Position numbers and translations under genes: made by a program
Origin: Tritrichomonas musculus
Lineage: Eukaryota > Parabasalia > Tritrichomonadida > Tritrichomonadidae
NCBI GenBank assembly: GCA_039105265.1
Contig: JAPFFF010000006.1
Location: forward strand, 2,914,001-2,978,000
Direction of reading: 5' to 3'
DNA: 64,000 nt
Shown here: positions 1 to 9,465 of the stretch, in pieces
How the letters are laid out: each line of letters starts with the position of its first letter
Numbering within the stretch: position 1 is the stretch's first letter
The notes under the pieces: generated by a model
Databases searched by the model: none
What the model saw: only the letters and a program-made list of their open reading frames with translations
What the model was told of the DNA's origin: nothing

Positions 1-11
1 TGACAAAGACA

Positions 12-1211
12 ATGATTGAACGAAGAAAACGACTTAAATCTCAAACCGATGCTTCTACTTCCATCGATTTATTTAGTTCAATTAATCAAAATGAAGTTAA
101 TGAAATGCCACAAGATTCCAAATCATATATAAATTCGTATTCAAGGACATTGATCGATGAAACTTTAGAAAGAAAAATTAAAGAAATATTTGGAGATTCA
201 ATCGAATTCACCAAGCAAGAATTAGAAAATATTTTTCACCAATTAGGAATTCTTGAAAAGGGCGACAAAATTAATAATAGATCGGTATTTCGTGAAACAT
301 TGCTCGAGTGGGAAGTTGATGATAACTTATATGACGCAGCTTCTGCTCAAAATGAAATTTTATTAGCAATAAATGGAGATACTAAAACTGATTTCAGAAG
401 AATTGTTCGAAATAGAATCAACACAAATTTAGTCAATAAGAAAAATCCGAAAATTCCATATGTCCAAAAAGATATGTACCAAGGATCACATTTCATAACT
501 ACAGATGTACTAGATAGAATTACCCAACCAAAGCCACCTCCTCCAACAGAAGAACCTATTGAACAAATAGAATATTCAAAAAATTCAAGAAAAGTTTTAA
601 ATAAATCAATCTACAGCAAGGAAAATTTTTTAAGAAGAGTTAATTCTTTGGATGAGAGAAAAAAGGAGAGAAAACAAAAAATCATTAATGATATTGAAGA
701 AGAAATTGAAAAAAAGAAAGAAAAAGAAAAGATAATTCCAATTGTTAGCTATTCTCCAGAAAAGTTGAAATCAAGATTATACTTTTTTAAAAATAATACT
801 GACTCAGATAATTCAGATGAGGAGGAAAAAAGAAAACCTCGGTACATAATTCCTTATGAAGAATATTGTGAATATAGAGATTTAATTAATAAAAAGCACA
901 AACGGGAAAAAAAACCTTCAGGATGGGAATCTCATTTTCAAAGAATGCAAGATGGTAGAATTCAAAAAATTATAAAGAAAAAAGAGGAAGAAAAATACTC
1001 TCGCATTGATATTCCTGTTGTTAAAGTTCCAAAATATACACCAAAAGAACTGCCAAATGAAGTCTATCTCATTCATAATAATCCTCCTCAGAAAAAAATT
1101 GAAGATTTAAAGCCAATTGATAAAAAGAAATTCAGAGGTGGTTCTGTTTCCCCTAGAAAAAAGCACAGGAAGAGAGATGATGAGAACAATATCACCCATT
1201 TTAAAAAATAA
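12..1211 (+). CDS. Lys/Glu-rich hypothetical protein
   Basis: 399 residues, not assigned to a family. The protein is strongly charged. A mixed N-terminal half (to about residue 170) is followed by K/E-rich probable coiled coil (about 205-245), an acidic Asp/Ser patch (about 265-275) and a basic C-terminus with an SPRKKHRKR-like cluster that could be a nuclear localisation signal. There is no signal peptide or membrane segment. The reading frame stays open to the window edge upstream of this ATG, so the true start may lie outside. The stop is TAAAAA, which fits the trichomonad habit of merging stop codon and poly(A) signal. It converges on the MFS gene that follows. That it is a real gene is likely from its length and codon regularity; its function is unknown. 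Confidence 0.75.
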   Translation: MIERRKRLKSQTDASTSIDLFSSINQNEVNEMPQDSKSYINSYSRTLIDETLERKIKEIFGDSIEFTKQELENIFHQLGILEKGDKINNRSVFRETLLEWEVDDNLYDAASAQNEILLAINGDTKTDFRRIVRNRINTNLVNKKNPKIPYVQKDMYQGSHFITTDVLDRITQPKPPPPTEEPIEQIEYSKNSRKVLNKSIYSKENFLRRVNSLDERKKERKQKIINDIEEEIEKKKEKEKIIPIVSYSPEKLKSRLYFFKNNTDSDNSDEEEKRKPRYIIPYEEYCEYRDLINKKHKREKKPSGWESHFQRMQDGRIQKIIKKKEEEKYSRIDIPVVKVPKYTPKELPNEVYLIHNNPPQKKIEDLKPIDKKKFRGGSVSPRKKHRKRDDENNITHFKK

Positions 1212-1676
1212 AAATGTTTGTTTATTTCATTTGTACGTTTTTTTTTTTAATATCATAATAGTTAACAACATTTTGCCATATTTTGCTAACTTATTAAAAA
1301 AAAATTTAGATAAATAAACTCCAAATTAGATCAAAATCTTAATATAAAATTATTCTGATTAATCTTCTGTCTAGTTGTTTTTTTTATACTTAAATTCAAT
1401 CATTTTTTTGTATATCATTAATTTTTAAAAACAAAACATAATTTGATTTTTTTTTTTTTTTTTTAAATCAAAAAATAATGTTAATAATGATGACCTAATC
1501 AAAAGAACTCTTTTTAAAGTAAAAACAAGATATATTCTGAAAACTTTTTCTCTTCATAATATTTATTATCATTATTTAATACAAACTTAGTTTTGAATGA
1601 TGTAATCAACATCATTAATAAATAAACAAGCAAAAAAATAAAATCTTTTTTATTAATAAATAAAAAAAACTAAATT
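1212..1676. other. Intergenic, convergent 3' ends
   Basis: About 465 bp between two convergent genes. It is AT-rich with T- and A-runs. I see no RNA gene, no transposon ends and no coding signal. Confidence 0.6.
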
Positions 1677-3251
1677 TTAGATTTCTTCATTATGCTCATC
1701 GCCATCGTCATCTTTTTTATCGTCATTTTGTTCAGTGCTATTTTCTTTGGTATCATTATCATTTCCCTCGCCAGATGAAGATTCAACCATTGACATTGAA
1801 GCTTCATCACTAATTGAATCTTCTTTGCCACTCAAATCATCCAAATTATCTTCGATTGTTGCGGTGACTCTAGAATTATCAGTTTCATCGTTTTCTCCTT
1901 TCTTATTCCTAATAATGATTATGTTGCTGCTTCGATCATTATCATCTTCTTCTTCATCGAAGTTTGGCCGTTCTTTCTTAACTTTCCTGTATTTGATGAT
2001 GCAGTAAGCCAGAGAGAAAGAAAGAGCAACGGCAGCAATAACAGCATTACAATAAGAAAGAATATTAAAGAATTCAAGCCAACTTAAATTTTTAGAACCG
2101 AAATTTTTCACAAGCATAATAACAACGCAAGATAAATTACCAAACGCTTGACAAAGATAACTAATGAATCCAGTATTTGCTTTGTAATGATAAGCTGCAA
2201 TGAAAGCATCGAAAATGATTGAATTGAAAGGAACATAACCGAAATACAAACCAATTCCAGCAACAATCATATAATACAGGCCTTCAACAGCTCCACACGT
2301 TTCTAAATATGCAAATAAAGCAATGATCGCTTGACCAGCAATAATTAAAACATGATATGAAATTAACGTTTTAAGTTGACTTTTGATAAACATGAATGAA
2401 AACACAGGAATACAGACAACAAAAGCAACAATAATTTCAGATACAGAAAAGATCGATGGCGCTTCACCATATCCAAAAGCTTGCCATAATTCAGGCGCAA
2501 AGTTATCACGGAAGTCTCGATAGGCGGTTAGAAACATAAAGAATATAATCATCGCTGTTAATCCTGGCGCGAAAAATTTGCAAAATTTGACTCGATCATG
2601 ATGATCCATAATGACTCTTTCTGTTCGACAGGCAATGTCTTCTTCATCCGGCGGTGGCAAGGACTCAAGGATAACTACAGCTAGAATCATTGGTATGTAA
2701 AAAATGGCACCAACTGTGGCCGGCATCCAAAATTGATTGAGTCCAACTTTGATCAAATCTGCACCAATTGATTTAATGACTCCTGAGGAAACAATGAATG
2801 AAATGGCCATGCCACTTCCGAGTAATTCGGAAGTTTTACGTCCTTCAAGATAGGAAAAAGCTACGCCCCAGACCATTCCAAGTGGAAGTCCTACAAGAAA
2901 CATGCAAAATACATTATATGGGGCGGGAATGGCACCAAAGAGAATTAATGCAACTTCGGATGAAGTCATAAAAAGTATAAGATATATTCCACGGCGTTTC
3001 GGCGTCATTTCACTAATAACTTTGATTCCGAGAAATTTTGATATTGTATATCCAATAATTTGTAAAGTGAGTCCTAAAATTTTGAATTGGACTCCAAATA
3101 ATGAATATCCGGCGTAGGTGGCAGCTGAAAAAGGTTTTCGGTATGCATACATACAAAAATAGGTTAAAAATCCTGCAATTAAGGCTATAATATTTAAAAC
3201 TATTTTGTTTTTTTCGCATATACGAGTAATAAAATTATTTAAATTTCCCAT
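1677..3251 (-). CDS. DUF5690-type MFS membrane transporter
   Basis: 524 residues, a polytopic membrane protein of the Major Facilitator class resembling the DUF5690 family, which I know mainly from Bacteroidetes. Family signatures recognised: YFCMYAYRKPFSAATYAG near residue 31, GYTISKFLGIKVISEM near 67, and LPLGMVWGVAFSYLEGRKT near 121. After the central loop comes an FRDNFAPELW motif. I count about 10-12 hydrophobic segments up to residue 430. A roughly 90-residue Asp/Glu/Ser/Asn-rich cytosolic tail follows, absent from the bacterial proteins as I remember them. The substrate is unknown. The start is the first ATG, with a TCA a few nt upstream. A bacterial-type family here suggests lateral transfer followed by addition of a eukaryotic tail. 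The family call is firm; transfer is inference. Confidence 0.85.
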   Translation of the reverse strand: MGNLNNFITRICEKNKIVLNIIALIAGFLTYFCMYAYRKPFSAATYAGYSLFGVQFKILGLTLQIIGYTISKFLGIKVISEMTPKRRGIYLILFMTSSEVALILFGAIPAPYNVFCMFLVGLPLGMVWGVAFSYLEGRKTSELLGSGMAISFIVSSGVIKSIGADLIKVGLNQFWMPATVGAIFYIPMILAVVILESLPPPDEEDIACRTERVIMDHHDRVKFCKFFAPGLTAMIIFFMFLTAYRDFRDNFAPELWQAFGYGEAPSIFSVSEIIVAFVVCIPVFSFMFIKSQLKTLISYHVLIIAGQAIIALFAYLETCGAVEGLYYMIVAGIGLYFGYVPFNSIIFDAFIAAYHYKANTGFISYLCQAFGNLSCVVIMLVKNFGSKNLSWLEFFNILSYCNAVIAAVALSFSLAYCIIKYRKVKKERPNFDEEEDDNDRSSNIIIIRNKKGENDETDNSRVTATIEDNLDDLSGKEDSISDEASMSMVESSSGEGNDNDTKENSTEQNDDKKDDDGDEHNEEI

Positions 3252-3790
3252 TTTTTTGAAGAACGAGTGTTAAAATTAAAATTTTAATTTTGAATTAGAA
3301 AACAAAGACCAGAGCTCAAAATTCAATGATTATTTCGAAAATTCAGAAAAAAAAATATTTATTGAATAGATAAATAATCGTTATTTTCAAAATTGTGAAG
3401 ATAGAAGAATATGAATTCAAATATTTGAATTGAACTTTTTCTAATAAAATATAAACTTATGAAAAAGATGATCCTTGTATCATAAACCATTCAATCTATA
3501 ATAATTTTACGATAATAACTTTCAAATAATAATTTATTTTTTTTCTTGGAATTAAATTAGTAACATTAAAATATTTTTAATTTATTCTTTTTAGTTTTCA
3601 ATATTTACAATTAAAATGAATATAAGCTCGGAAGAAATGCATATTTCAACAATCCAAAAAAATATTTTGATAGAACATCATATGATTTCTATTAAAAATT
3701 ATAATATAATTGAAAAAATATGACGCAAAATTCTTTTTATTATAACACAATCTTTTTCAAAATGCTTTCTTATTAAATATTAAATATATT
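3252..3790. other. Intergenic, nothing recognised
   Basis: About 540 bp of AT-rich DNA upstream of the transporter and downstream of the next minus-strand gene. No paired inverted repeats, RNA genes or coding frames seen. Confidence 0.55.
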
Positions 3791-4303
3791 TTAGTTCATT
3801 AGTTCATTCTCTTTCTTGTAAAAACTTTTGATGAATGGAATATTTATAACTTTTTCATAAATAGTTGGGAAATATTCAGTGAACAATTCTCTTCCACCAT
3901 CATCCCATTCACCAATAACTGTGCTTGCTGCTGAAAATGCTGCATTTAAAGCAACATCCTTCGCAATTTTACAATAACCATCATTGTGGACTACTACATC
4001 AATAATGAGAGTTGAAAGTGCTGTTGAGATAGCGTTGATGACGAGTTTTTTCTTGATATCATCGTTTTTGTTGAAAATTTCTTGAAGAATAGCTCTTGAT
4101 GCATTAAAAACCACAGAATTAATAGCATTTTCAATGATAGAAACTTTAGCATCTTTGATGATATTTTCTTTGAATTTTTCATCCGTAATGTTACCTTTGA
4201 CTTTGAAGGCATTCACAGCAACAGATATACCAATACCTGTAATAGAACCTTTTACAAAAGAAAATGCGGCATCACGAGTGGTTGCTAATATTTTATCTGA
4301 CAT
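3791..4303 (-). CDS. Small hypothetical protein, Ala/Ile-rich helices
   Basis: I place the start at the internal ATG (protein begins MSDKILATTRDA, 170 residues), not at a more upstream in-frame ATG. A clean trichomonad-type initiator, TCATTTTTT, sits just before it and leaves a 5' UTR of about 9 nt. The upstream extension is only hydrophobic AT-rich translation. The protein has amphipathic Ala/Ile/Val-rich helices with two Gly-rich hydrophobic stretches (SFVKGSITGIGISVAVNAF and DVALNAAFSAASTVIGEW), somewhat like membrane-associating helical hairpins. There is no known domain and no catalytic motif. The stop is TAAAATA. Function unknown. Confidence 0.6.
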   Translation of the reverse strand: MSDKILATTRDAAFSFVKGSITGIGISVAVNAFKVKGNITDEKFKENIIKDAKVSIIENAINSVVFNASRAILQEIFNKNDDIKKKLVINAISTALSTLIIDVVVHNDGYCKIAKDVALNAAFSAASTVIGEWDDGGRELFTEYFPTIYEKVINIPFIKSFYKKENELMN

Positions 4304-4306
4304 TCC

Positions 4307-4315
4307 AAAAAATGA
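4307..4315 (-). promoter_or_regulatory. Inr-like initiator TCATTTTTT
   Basis: On the minus strand TCATTTTTT matches the trichomonad initiator pattern TCA(+1)Y(T/A). It lies about 10 nt before the ATG at 4303 and decides the start choice for that gene. Confidence 0.5.
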
Positions 4316-5059
4316 AATCATTAAAAATAAAATTTTTACAATTTTAAAAACAAATTTTCTTATTAATAGAAAAATTGAGAAAAATATATGCAAAAAAATT
4401 TTGAAAATTTTGTAGAAAAAAGCTTTTCATTTTAACCAACTCCTTTTTATCGTTATATTTAATTGGTTTCCCATAAACTTCTGCATATTTGAATATGAAT
4501 AAATAAGTTAATTTTTTTATAATACCAAATTGATGTGAAATCTTTGTATTATTCAGTAAAAAAATTCATTATCTCAATTTAAATTGAAACAAATATCTAC
4601 TCAAGATAAGTACTCAAACTTGAAAAAAAAAAGTTCGAAAAGAAGAAATAAGTGATATGTGATTTCAATTTTTTTCTATTTTCAAATAAAAATCCACATC
4701 AAAGTGCTATTCGACTAGAACATTGAATAAATGCTGTTTTAGTCAAATCCACCAACACTTCAGGGAAAATTATTTGGTTCAAATTTGTTGAAAATTGATT
4801 GTCCTACTTCGAAATTGTAAAATATTTTCAATCATGATTATTACAATAGAGCAATTTTTAGAGTATGTGAAGAAATGATTTTGCTTATTAGTGTAGAATG
4901 AAAACATGTAAAATGGATATATAATTAAATACGTTTTAATTATCAATTTTGCTGAAAAATATATATGAGATTGTATATTATTATTAATTATACCACCAAA
5001 TTCATTCATCCACTCATGTGAGATAATATGCTTTAGAAAAGAGGAAAATGAGAGCATTC
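4316..5059. other. Intergenic, nothing recognised
   Basis: About 740 bp of AT-rich sequence. Short open frames here lack coding character. No repeats pair up. Confidence 0.5.
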
Positions 5060-5064
5060 GGTAG

Positions 5065-5334
5065 ATCCAGCACTCCCTCCTTCCACTCCTCTTTCCACAA
5101 AGTGAGCCATGTGTACAACAATATGCTGAAACGAATGCTGAAGGCGGCCATGAGCACTTAAATGCAAAAAATATGTTTCATGAACTGTTTAATCCGCCAC
5201 AAGAGGAGCAAAACAGTGACTTTGGTCAAACAAATCTAATATTTAAATTACGTATTCCAACAATAAACAAAATTATTTGCAAAATAATCTTTTTTGTATT
5301 ATTAATTTCTCATTTATATTATCTGGTTTATTAA
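5065..5334 (+). pseudogene. Possible coding relic, GC-raised island
   Basis: From about 5065 to 5240 base composition jumps well above the surroundings. One frame without an ATG reads like real protein (for example PCVQQYAETNAEGG, then NMFHELFNPPQEEQNSDFG) before decaying into hydrophobic AT-rich translation and a stop at 5332-5334. It looks like a fragment of a lost gene. I cannot name the family, and chance is not excluded. Confidence 0.25.
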
Positions 5335-5481
5335 TATTTTTCTCTTTCTCTTTTGTTTTAATATCTGAGTTGAAAATAACACTTTTTTACCATTTAAAAT
5401 TTTGTCACTTTTTTTACCGTAAAAATACGCTTTTTCTAAAAAAAATGATATTTGAGAAAGAAGTTTTCTCTTTATTGATAC

Positions 5482-6174
5482 TTACATCCATTGTTTAAGG
5501 ATTTCTCTGCAGACATTGATGTTCTTTTCAAGAACATCAAACATTTTAGATTTATCATTAAGATGATTTTTGAAATATATGTTAATTGAACGAAAATCAT
5601 CACGTTCCATTTTCTTAAAGCCTTTGATCTTTCCAACAAGAACATTGTTATGTATTAACTGCACATATTTTTTTGGAAACTTCTTTCTGGATGTAAATAT
5701 CTTGTAATATTGATCTTTAAAGTATTGCTCTTCATCTGATAATTTGATGATATTTCTACAATTTCTACGAATTGCCATATCATCATTCCTTAGGATGTTG
5801 TTATTGTCATTTTCAAACTGCACATCGTGCAACAGTTCATTGTTTATACCATTTTGTGATGATTGAAGTGGAACGGGTTCAGAAATATTAGATGTTTGAG
5901 AAGGAAAAGGTATGTGGGACATCTCTTCTTCATGATGTTCGACATTAACAACAGGATTGATATTTTGCTGTTGAATGCAATAATTGGACGTAACTTCTTG
6001 ATCGAATGCAGTATTATATGGATTATCTGGGATATCAAATTGAGTATCGTCTGGCCAGATTAATGAATTCGCAATATCTTCATATTCTGAATTTATATGA
6101 TCTAGATTAATATTTTGATTATCAGGTACTTCATGGGATGGTTTATCAGAATTACTTTGGTAAATTTTATTCAT
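5482..6174 (-). CDS. Hypothetical protein with basic C-terminal module
   Basis: 230 residues. The N-terminal 130 residues are polar, Asn/Gln/Asp/Pro-rich and probably disordered. The C-terminal 100 residues (about 135-230) look folded and basic, from RRNCRNIIKLSDEEQYF to REILKQWM, with alternating aromatic and Lys positions. An initiator-like TCATTTTT lies 16 nt before the ATG (6185-6192, minus strand), supporting the start. The disordered-plus-basic architecture is compatible with a regulatory or nucleic-acid-binding protein, but no zinc ligands or known motif are visible. I do not recognise the family. Confidence 0.6.
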   Translation of the reverse strand: MNKIYQSNSDKPSHEVPDNQNINLDHINSEYEDIANSLIWPDDTQFDIPDNPYNTAFDQEVTSNYCIQQQNINPVVNVEHHEEEMSHIPFPSQTSNISEPVPLQSSQNGINNELLHDVQFENDNNNILRNDDMAIRRNCRNIIKLSDEEQYFKDQYYKIFTSRKKFPKKYVQLIHNNVLVGKIKGFKKMERDDFRSINIYFKNHLNDKSKMFDVLEKNINVCREILKQWM

Positions 6175-6184
6175 TTACATATGT

Positions 6185-6192
6185 AAAAATGA
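6185..6192 (-). promoter_or_regulatory. Inr-like initiator TCATTTTT
   Basis: TCATTTTT on the minus strand, about 16 nt upstream of the ATG at 6174. It matches the trichomonad initiator consensus and implies a very short 5' UTR. Confidence 0.45.
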
Positions 6193-6487
6193 AGTCCAAA
6201 TTTCTCAGTTTTTGAAAATATCTAAATTCTAACAAAATTGAGATCCATATAGGCCAAAAATTTTTCAAAATATTAGAAAAGTGCATATTCGGCATCTCAC
6301 ATAATTTTAATCCTTGTTCAAAAAACATCACCTCCCTCTCAATTTAAAATAATCATATCTTTATATTTTAAATATGAATTAATTTTTTAAAATTTAATTA
6401 ATATTATGATAATTATCTAATATTATTAATGAAGAATGATGCAATTAAATTGTTTGATAAAAAAGATACCTCTTTGGAAAATTTTGG

Positions 6488-7150
6488 TAGACCTTTCGAC
6501 CGTGTGCCGTTTTTATGGTGTTCCGTTGTCAAACCATAGTTTACACAGAACGGTTTAAAAGAAAAAAAAGCAATTACCGTATTTATTTGGTTGGATTTAA
6601 AAAAAAAATATGAAATTTGAAATTCGAACTTTGTCCCCTATATTAAATAACAATTGAACTATAAAAAATGCAAACGTAAAAAATAAATTTATATATATAA
6701 AGTTAAGAAGAGATTCTTCAACTTTAATGTATTTTTTACTTCTTCTGTTGAATCTATTTCAAAAATACAAAAATTCATCATAAAATAAATAATACCTCTA
6801 ATTAAGAGCCGTTTCTAGAAGACTTAACAAAATATATTTTTTATCAAAAAAAAAAAAAAAAAAAAAGCTAATGTGATAATCGAACATTAAAACTTATTCA
6901 ATTAAAAATGAATTCAACTAATTCTATTACGATAGATTTTTTTTTTTTTTAAAAAAAAATATAGTTATATTTAAATGTTAACAAAAAGTTTAATAAGATT
7001 GAATATATTGATAACCATTTAATCAAACAAAAAGTTTTGCCGTGCGGATAATTCCGTTTTTTGTCTTCAGTGTACCGTTTTACTTTTTTTCAAATAAACT
7101 ATTCAAAAAAAGGTGAAGTTACCGTAATTTATATAACCGCCGAAGGTCTA
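6488..7150. mobile_element. Non-autonomous DNA transposon, 9-bp TSD (MULE-like)
   Basis: 663 bp beginning TAGACCTTTCGACC and ending GGTCTA (reverse complement of the end TAGACCTTCGGCGG). It is flanked by a perfect 9-bp direct repeat AAATTTTGG at 6479-6487 and 7151-7159. A similar unoccupied site (GGAAAATTTTGGACAAAAA) occurs at about 11407, showing the pre-insertion arrangement. The TIRs are short and imperfect, there is no reading frame, and several CCGT/CGG words lie near both ends. The 9-bp duplication fits Mutator-like elements. The superfamily is inferred from TSD length only. Confidence 0.7.
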
Positions 7151-7166
7151 AAATTTTGGACAAAAA

Positions 7167-7297
7167 TATGAAATGGAGGTAAAGTTTTTTGAACTTGTTT
7201 AAATGATCTTTTACCATATAAATAATATATATCAAAGATAAAAAATGAAAAATAATACAAAATAAAAATTTATATTATAAAATTTCATATTTATATA
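7167..7297 (+). repeat. 131-bp direct repeat, left copy
   Basis: It begins TATGAAATGGAGGTAAAG and ends TTTATATA. It is identical, apart from one A, to 8832-8963. The two copies directly abut the two outer ends of the inverted-repeat element at 7298-8831. Confidence 0.9.
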
Positions 7298-8831
7298 CCC
7301 TTACAAATTAACTGTCATTTTTGGGGAATCGTATTTTTCTACGCCACTTTTTGAAAACTTTTAAACTTTTTGAATACTTTTTTATACATTTTTTATTCAA
7401 TTTTTGCTAAATAATGCATAAATATTTAGTTCAAATGGCTACCCGATTCATCCAGCAATTCAAGGAGCCTGATTCGGCTTCGCGCAGCCCTATGGTGATC
7501 ACTGGTGCGTATATTCCTGAAAAATTATGTAAAAATAAAAAAAAATTATATCAAAAAAAGCAAACTGTTATAATTTTAAGAGAAAATTTTAATTTACGAT
7601 TTTTTTGGTTAATTTTCTTAACAGAGTAAGTTAAATTTCACCTTAAGATGGCGGTTTTTTACTTTCCATGAATAGCTATTCACGGATAGAAAAACCATTC
7701 AAAAAGTGGCGTAGAAAAAAACGATTGTCCGTCATTTTTTTTTGCGGAATAAACGTACGTAAAATTTTCATTTAAAATTTTAAAATTTTTTTTTTGAATA
7801 AACTCAATTCAAAAAAGAATTGTCATTTACAAAACATATATTTTTTAACAGATAATTAGTAATCTTTTAGATTTTATTAGAAAGAAATATGCTTTATAAG
7901 AAAATCCTATTTTTTATGAAAAAGTGAATATAATCTAATTTTGAAAGAGTGATCGTAAATCATACAATTCACCCATTTTTTTATACAAGTTCCTTTGCTC
8001 AATTTCTACTTAAATCTTGCTTCTGAAACATCGAGACCAAAATATTATTACAGTTCCTAAGTGTATAGATGATCTCAATTCGTTGCTGATTCAATTTTGA
8101 AAGATTATTCGATGACGATATTTATTTTTTTCGATTCTTTTTAATTTTATGGTTTTTACTAAACATATTCTTTATAATCATTCTCTTATTATGCTTTTTA
8201 TTTGACTCTTTTTGCTTTTTTTAATATTATTCTATCAAGATTGAAAATCGTTATAATTTGATTAATTTGTGCTTCCAACGTGCGTTATAGATAATACTTA
8301 AGTATAATACTTAAGTATGAATCTTAATTTTATATAATAATCACTCAAAAATTTCAATTTTAGCTTTTTTTAAATACTAAAATATAGAAAAAGTCGATGA
8401 ATAATGAGATTTATAATAAAAAAATGGTCCAAATAAATTTAATATTATTTATAATTATATTATAACTATAAATATTGGGATTTAATTTGAATTTTTAATT
8501 AATAAAAAAATTGCAAACGATTCAAAAAACAAAATTCGTTATAACTTGGGCATTAAATAATATAGGATATAATGATTTAAATCCCCAAAGATTTTATCCA
8601 AATATTTGTTAAATATAAAGAAAAACCTCATTTACATGTAAAATCAATAATAAACGGTCAAAATTCTGATAAAAAAAAAATTATTTCAAAAAAATTCAAT
8701 GGTAATAAAAAGAATTGTCAGATTTTGAGAGAGAAAGTAATATTATTTGGGAGAAAATTTTCCAAAATTTTCTTCTTACGTTTACTCGTACGTTTATTCC
8801 GCAAAAAAAAATGACAGTTAATTTGTAAGGG
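7298..8831. mobile_element. Inverted-repeat element with 131-bp flanking direct repeats
   Basis: The left end starts CCCTTACAAATTAACTGTC and the right end is its reverse complement. The perfect TIR continues through a T9 run and GCGGAATAAACGTACG, about 46 bp in all, once the MITE that split the left arm is set aside. The interior has no ORF and is AT-rich. Instead of a short TSD, the element is bordered by a 131/132-bp direct repeat. Without the MITE it is about 1.1 kb. The superfamily is unknown. Confidence 0.65.
7323..7730. mobile_element. MULE-like MITE, copy A, inside another TIR
   Basis: 408 bp from GGGGAATCGTATTTTTCTAC to the inverted end (reverse complement GGACAATCGTTTTTTTCTAC). The TIR is about 33 bp with 4 mismatches and runs into GCCACTTTTTGAA. 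The perfect 9-bp TSD GTCATTTTT lies at 7314-7322 and 7731-7739. The unoccupied target survives in the opposite arm of the host element (about 8803-8815, minus strand). A second copy is at 30017-30371. The core (about 7414-7530) is GC-raised and reads MHKYLVQMATRFIQQF and onwards, similar in both copies. Confidence 0.85.
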
Positions 8832-8963
8832 TATGAAATGGAGGTAAAGTTTTTTGAACTTGTTTAAATGATCTTTTACCATATAAATAATATATATCAA
8901 AGATAAAAAATGAAAAATAATACAAAATAAAAATTTATATTATAAAAATTTCATATTTATATA
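8832..8963 (+). repeat. 132-bp direct repeat, right copy
   Basis: Right partner of 7167-7297, differing by one extra A near its end. It starts immediately after the GGG that closes the inverted-repeat element. Confidence 0.9.
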
Positions 8964-8985
8964 AATTATCAAAATAGAACGTAGG

Positions 8986-9462
8986 TAGACTTGTTATTTT
9001 GAGAATCGATATCAAAAACGTCACTTTTTTACATCTGATACTCGATTATCAGTTTACAAATCTGATATCGAGATTATCGATTATCAAGATATCAGATATG
9101 AAATGTGATATAAAAATAATTGTAAACTTGATATCAATTACCGAGATCTCGAGATCTCAAGCAGATTTATCTTTTTTTATAATTGGTATTTGTGATTTTA
9201 AAATATTTAAAAATATATAATATAATGCATTGATGTTTATTATAAGATTAAAATCAAAAAATACATTCTTTTTTATGAAATATTTGAGATTAAAATACGA
9301 TCATATATTTATCAAAAATTTAATTGAAAATTCTGATATCAAAAGCTGAGAAAAAAAATTCTCGATCTCTGAAATCGATCTCGAGAATCTGTGCATATTT
9401 ATGTATCGATATCAAAAAGTCAATCAATTATCGATCTCGATAATCGGAGAATAACAAGTCTA
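8986..9462. mobile_element. MITE, TAGACTTGTTATT family (middle layer)
   Basis: 477 bp inserted inside the left TIR of the outer element. Ends: TAGACTTGTTATT and its inverse AATAACAAGTCTA. The 8-bp TSD AACGTAGG is at 8978-8985 and, beyond the innermost insertion, at 10375-10382. The interior is unusually rich in self-complementary words (ATCGAT, GATATC, CTCGAG, GAGATCTC). A diverged relative lies at about 27812-28150. Confidence 0.8.
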
Positions 9463-9465
9463 AAC

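Noticed and set aside
4779-5057. 92-residue minus-strand frame
   Set aside because: Hydrophobic AT-rich translation without motif or matching composition. Probably chance.
7414-7629. 71-residue ORF as a host gene
   Set aside because: It lies wholly inside a MITE. The conserved core is reported as a possible captured fragment, not as a gene.
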